From contig DKAS01000002.1 of the NCBI GenBank assembly GCA_002448875.1, forward strand, positions 552 to 25,195: 24,644 nt of DNA. The letters run 5' to 3'. The DNA is from Proteobacteria bacterium UBA6920. Its GTDB lineage: Bacteria; Pseudomonadota; Gammaproteobacteria; SG8-11. Both the position numbers and the translations under genes were made by a program. This document shows, piece after piece, positions 22,333-24,644 of this stretch. The notes below the pieces were generated by a model, which saw only the letters and a program-made list of their open reading frames with translations, searched no databases and was not told the DNA's origin. The number at the start of each line of letters is the position of its first letter. Within the stretch, counting starts at the first letter, position 1.

Positions 22333-22599
22333 GGGTGCCCGCCGGCGTTAACGTGAAAATTCTAGCCAGGCCAGGTGGGCTGCGGCGTCGCCGTAATGAA
22401 GCACCGCGGAATTTGTTACCACGCGCTTGATTGACACTGTAGTGCCTGGGGCTGACCTCCACTCCCTGACCACGCTGGGTCGGCATTGACAATGGGGGTA
22501 AGTATTACGAAGACGCAGCAGCGGGATTCGCCGAGCACACGTTGAAGCCGCGGGCGCCGCAGAACCGGGTGTTGTCGGTGGGGAGATGGTCTGAGATTC
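22333..22599. other. Non-coding gap between two terminators
   Basis: This stretch of about 270 bp lies between the plus-strand dsbC terminator and the minus-strand peroxidase terminator, which converge on it. I find no credible reading frame, RNA gene, repeat or promoter. Two short minus-strand frames, 22292-22492 and 22416-22601, lack ribosome-binding sites and family features. It may be decayed sequence left by a rearrangement, but nothing directly proves that. Confidence 0.4.
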
Positions 22600-22629
22600 A
22601 AAAACCGGAGCCCCGGGGACGGGGCTCCG
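22600..22629 (-). terminator. Intrinsic terminator of the peroxidase gene
   Basis: CGGAGCCCC (22606-22614) and GGGGCTCCG (22621-22629) form a perfect 9-bp stem with a 6-base loop. On the minus strand it is followed, after one G, by TTTTT (22604-22600). It stands 22 bp after the stop of the minus-strand cytochrome gene. Confidence 0.9.
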
Positions 22630-22651
22630 TTGCGGTTGGATATAACTCCGC

Positions 22652-23848
22652 TCAGGGGGAAGGCGGGAACGGGAAATTGGTCAACGGCGGACCGAAACCG
22701 TCAGTCAGGGTTTTCAGAAACGCCACCAGCGCCTGCTCTTCCTTGTCGTTGAGTTTCAAATCGCCCAGCTCGCTGTGGTTGACGTTGACATCAACCTCCG
22801 GCGCGGCCCATTCGCTGCTGACATCCCGCGTGTTGTAGAAGTGGACGATGGATTCCAGGGTGGCGAAGAAGCCGTTGTGGCCATAAGGCGCGGTCACGGC
22901 GATATTGCGCAATGACATGACCTTGAACTTGCCCAGTTCGTCGTTGGGGTTCAACGCCGCGATATCGGCGCGGCCGCCCAACCCCAGGTCCACGGGATTG
23001 TTGGCGATCAGTGGATTGGTGCTCTTGGGAATACCGATGTTGTCGTAGGAGAAATCGGTGAACAAGGGCGGCAGCACGCTGCCATCGGGCGCTACCAGGG
23101 GATCGCTGGTGTGGCAGGCATTGCAGCCCGCTTTGCCGTTGAACACCGCCAGGCCCTTTGCTTCATCCGCGCTCAGCGCCGTCTTGCCCGCCAGGTAGTA
23201 ATCGAACTTGGACGAGAACGGGCTGAAGAAGCGCGTCTTTTCGAAGGCGGCGATGGCATCGGCCATCATGTCATAGATCGAGTCGATCACCAGCTGGTCC
23301 TTGCGGTCCTTGTCGCTGAGGTTCAGCAGCTCGATCTTGACGTCGTAAACGGCCTTGAACAGTGTTTTATATGCACCGTAGTTCGCATTGCTGACCTCGG
23401 CGATGCGCTTGAGCACGGCGGATTTGCTCGGCATGGCCATTTCCACCGGGTTGAGAAACGGTCCCTTGGCCTGGTCGGCCAGACTGTTGGCGCGACCGTC
23501 CCAGAATTGACCGCCGAAATACAGACCTCCCACCGAATCCCAGTGAAAAGCCGGGCTGAATGCGGCATAGCCGGCGCTGGGCGCATTGCGGCCGCCGTTG
23601 AGGCTGGGGTCGGAACCCAGCGAGACGGGGGCATTCACCGGGTCCGCCACATTGGCCGGATCGACGAAGTTCGGCGGCAGGTGGCAGCTGGCGCAGGCCT
23701 GGTTGCGGTTGATCGAGAGATTTTTATCGAAATACAGCAGTTGTCCCAGGGCCTCTTTGTCGGCGGCTTGCGGTGCGGCCAGGGCTGCATGCAAGGGCAG
23801 CAACAACGCGGCGCTGATGCCAATGACGGCCGGTGTGTACTTATACAT
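22652..23848 (-). CDS. Di-heme cytochrome c peroxidase / MauG family protein
   Basis: The 398-residue protein is exported: the signal peptide covers about residues 1-24, ending A-L-A-A. Two covalent c-type haem sites are present, CASCH at 52-56 and CNACH at 242-246, the layout of bacterial di-heme cytochrome c peroxidases and MauG relatives. Other family segments include FWDGRANSLADQAKGPFLNP, FSYDNIGIP and APYGHNGFFATLE with HFYNTRD. Members reduce hydrogen peroxide with electrons from small cytochromes or oxidise protein residues; which applies here is open, and the distal haem ligands cannot be assigned safely. The ATG at 23848 is fixed by GGAGG four bases upstream. It is a single-gene unit with its own terminator. 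A long inverted repeat lies in the leader, and the gene interrupts the usual xerD-dsbC neighbourhood. Confidence 0.92.
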   Translation of the reverse strand: MYKYTPAVIGISAALLLPLHAALAAPQAADKEALGQLLYFDKNLSINRNQACASCHLPPNFVDPANVADPVNAPVSLGSDPSLNGGRNAPSAGYAAFSPAFHWDSVGGLYFGGQFWDGRANSLADQAKGPFLNPVEMAMPSKSAVLKRIAEVSNANYGAYKTLFKAVYDVKIELLNLSDKDRKDQLVIDSIYDMMADAIAAFEKTRFFSPFSSKFDYYLAGKTALSADEAKGLAVFNGKAGCNACHTSDPLVAPDGSVLPPLFTDFSYDNIGIPKSTNPLIANNPVDLGLGGRADIAALNPNDELGKFKVMSLRNIAVTAPYGHNGFFATLESIVHFYNTRDVSSEWAAPEVDVNVNHSELGDLKLNDKEEQALVAFLKTLTDGFGPPLTNFPFPPSP

Positions 23849-23891
23849 AGATCCTCCGTAAATATTTCTAGTCGTCCTCAATAATGGGCAT

Positions 23892-23951
23892 ATCGATACA
23901 GCATCTGCCGCCGCGGGTCGCGTGCACTGAGTGGCGGATGCTGTGATCGAT
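23892..23951 (-). other. Long imperfect inverted repeat in leader of peroxidase gene
   Basis: ATCGAT (23892-23897), CAGCAT (23899-23904) and CCGCC (23908-23912) pair in order with GGCGG (23933-23937), ATGCTG (23938-23943) and ATCGAT (23946-23951). Together they give 17 pairs broken only by small bulges, around a 20-base loop. On the minus strand it lies about 44 bases upstream of the ATG at 23848, so it is either a leader RNA structure or an operator. Confidence 0.6.
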
Positions 23952-24039
23952 AACGGCGACAGGAAATGTTGACAGTGCAGATACGGATGGAACCGCGCCG
24001 AAAAACATCCCCGCCTGGACGCAGTCTAACGTTGGCAGG

Positions 24040-24187
24040 GAAGTTTAAATTAATGAACAATTAAAACAGTGATTCGATTGCGTGTTGATTGAACAATCGT
24101 TCGATGAGTAAAGATGTGTAATCGTGCAATGTAAATGTGAATGAGTTAGCAATGCATCTACCACGCAGGTGGCCATAGCAACACACG
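24040..24187 (-). promoter_or_regulatory. A+T-rich probable promoter region of peroxidase gene
   Basis: The gap 23849-24187 (339 bp) becomes strongly A+T-rich from about 24040. It contains the inverted repeats CGATTG (24075-24080) with CAATCG (24094-24099), and GATTG (24087-24091) with CAATC (24094-24098). A regulator site for the minus-strand peroxidase gene is plausible. The pattern is not an FNR box, and I can place no firm -35/-10 pair. Confidence 0.3.
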
Positions 24188-24644
24188 TTACAACAGAATC
24201 TTTGCCAATTGCGGCCGATATTTTCCCACCAGCGGATCGGTGGTGCCGATAATGGTGAAGATCTTCAGCACGCTTTCGCGGGCCAGACCTTCTTTGTAGG
24301 ATTTGTTGCGGCGCAGAATTTCCAGCAGCAGCGCCAGGGCTGCTTCGTAATCCTCTTCCATCACGTAACGGCAGGCCAGCGAGAAACGGGCATCGAGATT
24401 GCCATCGTCGGCGGCTATCTGCTGCATCAGTGTGCTCTTGTCGCCGGCATCGCGCGCCGCCATGGCGATATCCAGACGCGCGCCCAACGATACCAGTTGC
24501 GCATCGGTCTGTTGGCTGAGTGGCAGCGCATGCAGTGCCGCCCGGGCTTCGTCGTATTGCCCGGTCTGCACCAGCAAGGCCAGCAATTGCGGCGCCAGCC
24601 GGGTGTTCTCGCTGTCCTCCGCCATCGCCTGGCGCAACAGCGCC
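24188..24644 (-). CDS. cnoX: YbbN/CnoX-type co-chaperone, C-terminal part (cut by window edge)
   Basis: The frame is open to the window edge, so the start lies beyond 24644. The visible 150 or so residues are helical tetratricopeptide repeats. The end, DARFSLACRYVMEEDYEAALALLLEILRRNKSYKEG with the TDPLVGKYRPQLAKILL tail, resembles the C-terminal TPR domain of YbbN/CnoX. In that family a thioredoxin-like N-terminal domain is fused to TPRs and the protein guards unfolded clients under oxidative (HOCl) stress together with GroEL or DnaK. The thioredoxin domain should lie just outside the window; if it is absent, a plain TPR protein is the alternative. It is transcribed toward the peroxidase gene, 339 bp away. 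Confidence 0.75.
   Translation of the reverse strand, partial: ALLRQAMAEDSENTRLAPQLLALLVQTGQYDEARAALHALPLSQQTDAQLVSLGARLDIAMAARDAGDKSTLMQQIAADDGNLDARFSLACRYVMEEDYEAALALLLEILRRNKSYKEGLARESVLKIFTIIGTTDPLVGKYRPQLAKILL

Noticed and set aside
22484..22510. TTGACA as a promoter in the gap after dsbC
   Set aside because: No -10 element stands 16-18 bases downstream, and no gene begins nearby on the plus strand.
24083..24098. FNR-type site TTGAT-N4-ATCAA upstream of the peroxidase gene
   Set aside because: The left half TTGAT is present, but the right half reads CAATC rather than ATCAA.
1..24644. CRISPR arrays, insertion sequences, prophage or toxin-antitoxin genes
   Set aside because: I looked for regularly spaced repeats, transposase motifs and phage genes and found none. 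XerD here is the chromosomal housekeeping recombinase in its normal dsbC context.

Overview
The window looks like a housekeeping stretch of a G+C-rich gammaproteobacterial chromosome. The strongest sign is gene order. A ypjD-corB pair lies divergent to ffh-rpsP-rimM-trmD-rplS, and ogt, xerD and dsbC follow. With PEP carboxylase, an AguA/AguB pair, a di-heme cytochrome c peroxidase-family protein and a YbbN/CnoX-type co-chaperone, this fits the Chromatiales/sulfur-oxidiser side of the class, but I cannot name a genus. I see no insertion sequences, prophage genes, CRISPR arrays, tRNA or rRNA genes. The only broken genes are the two cut by the window ends.

Layout. 1-719 (-): N-terminal part of a membrane histidine kinase, cut just after its phospho-acceptor His. 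989-4046 (+): an unknown lipoprotein, an acyl-CoA synthetase and an unknown 145-aa protein. 4063-6864 (-): PEP carboxylase, divergent from a small exported, possibly beta-barrel protein (7184-7726, +). 7741-13072 (-): five co-directional genes in the order ypjD, corB, aguA, aguB and a DAHP-synthase-like enzyme. 13444-14208 (+): a metallo-beta-lactamase-fold phosphodiesterase-like protein. 14297-17872 (+): ffh, then the rpsP-rimM-trmD-rplS operon, closed by an intrinsic terminator. 17992-22259 (+): an exported 596-aa helical-repeat protein, ogt, xerD and dsbC, closed by a strong terminator. 22652-23848 (-): a di-heme cytochrome c peroxidase-family protein with its own terminator. 24188-24644 (-): C-terminal part of a YbbN/CnoX-like protein.

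How the genes fit together. ffh, rpsP, rimM, trmD and rplS serve protein targeting and ribosome or tRNA maturation. XerD resolves chromosome dimers and DsbC isomerises periplasmic disulfides. AguA and AguB would convert agmatine to N-carbamoylputrescine and then putrescine. The DAHP-synthase-like gene downstream has no obvious link to polyamines.

I found no convincing undescribed multi-gene system. The best candidates for a second look are the divergent DAHP-synthase-like enzyme in the agmatine cluster, the structured leader of the peroxidase gene, an 18-position hairpin between xerD and dsbC, and several unrecognised envelope proteins.
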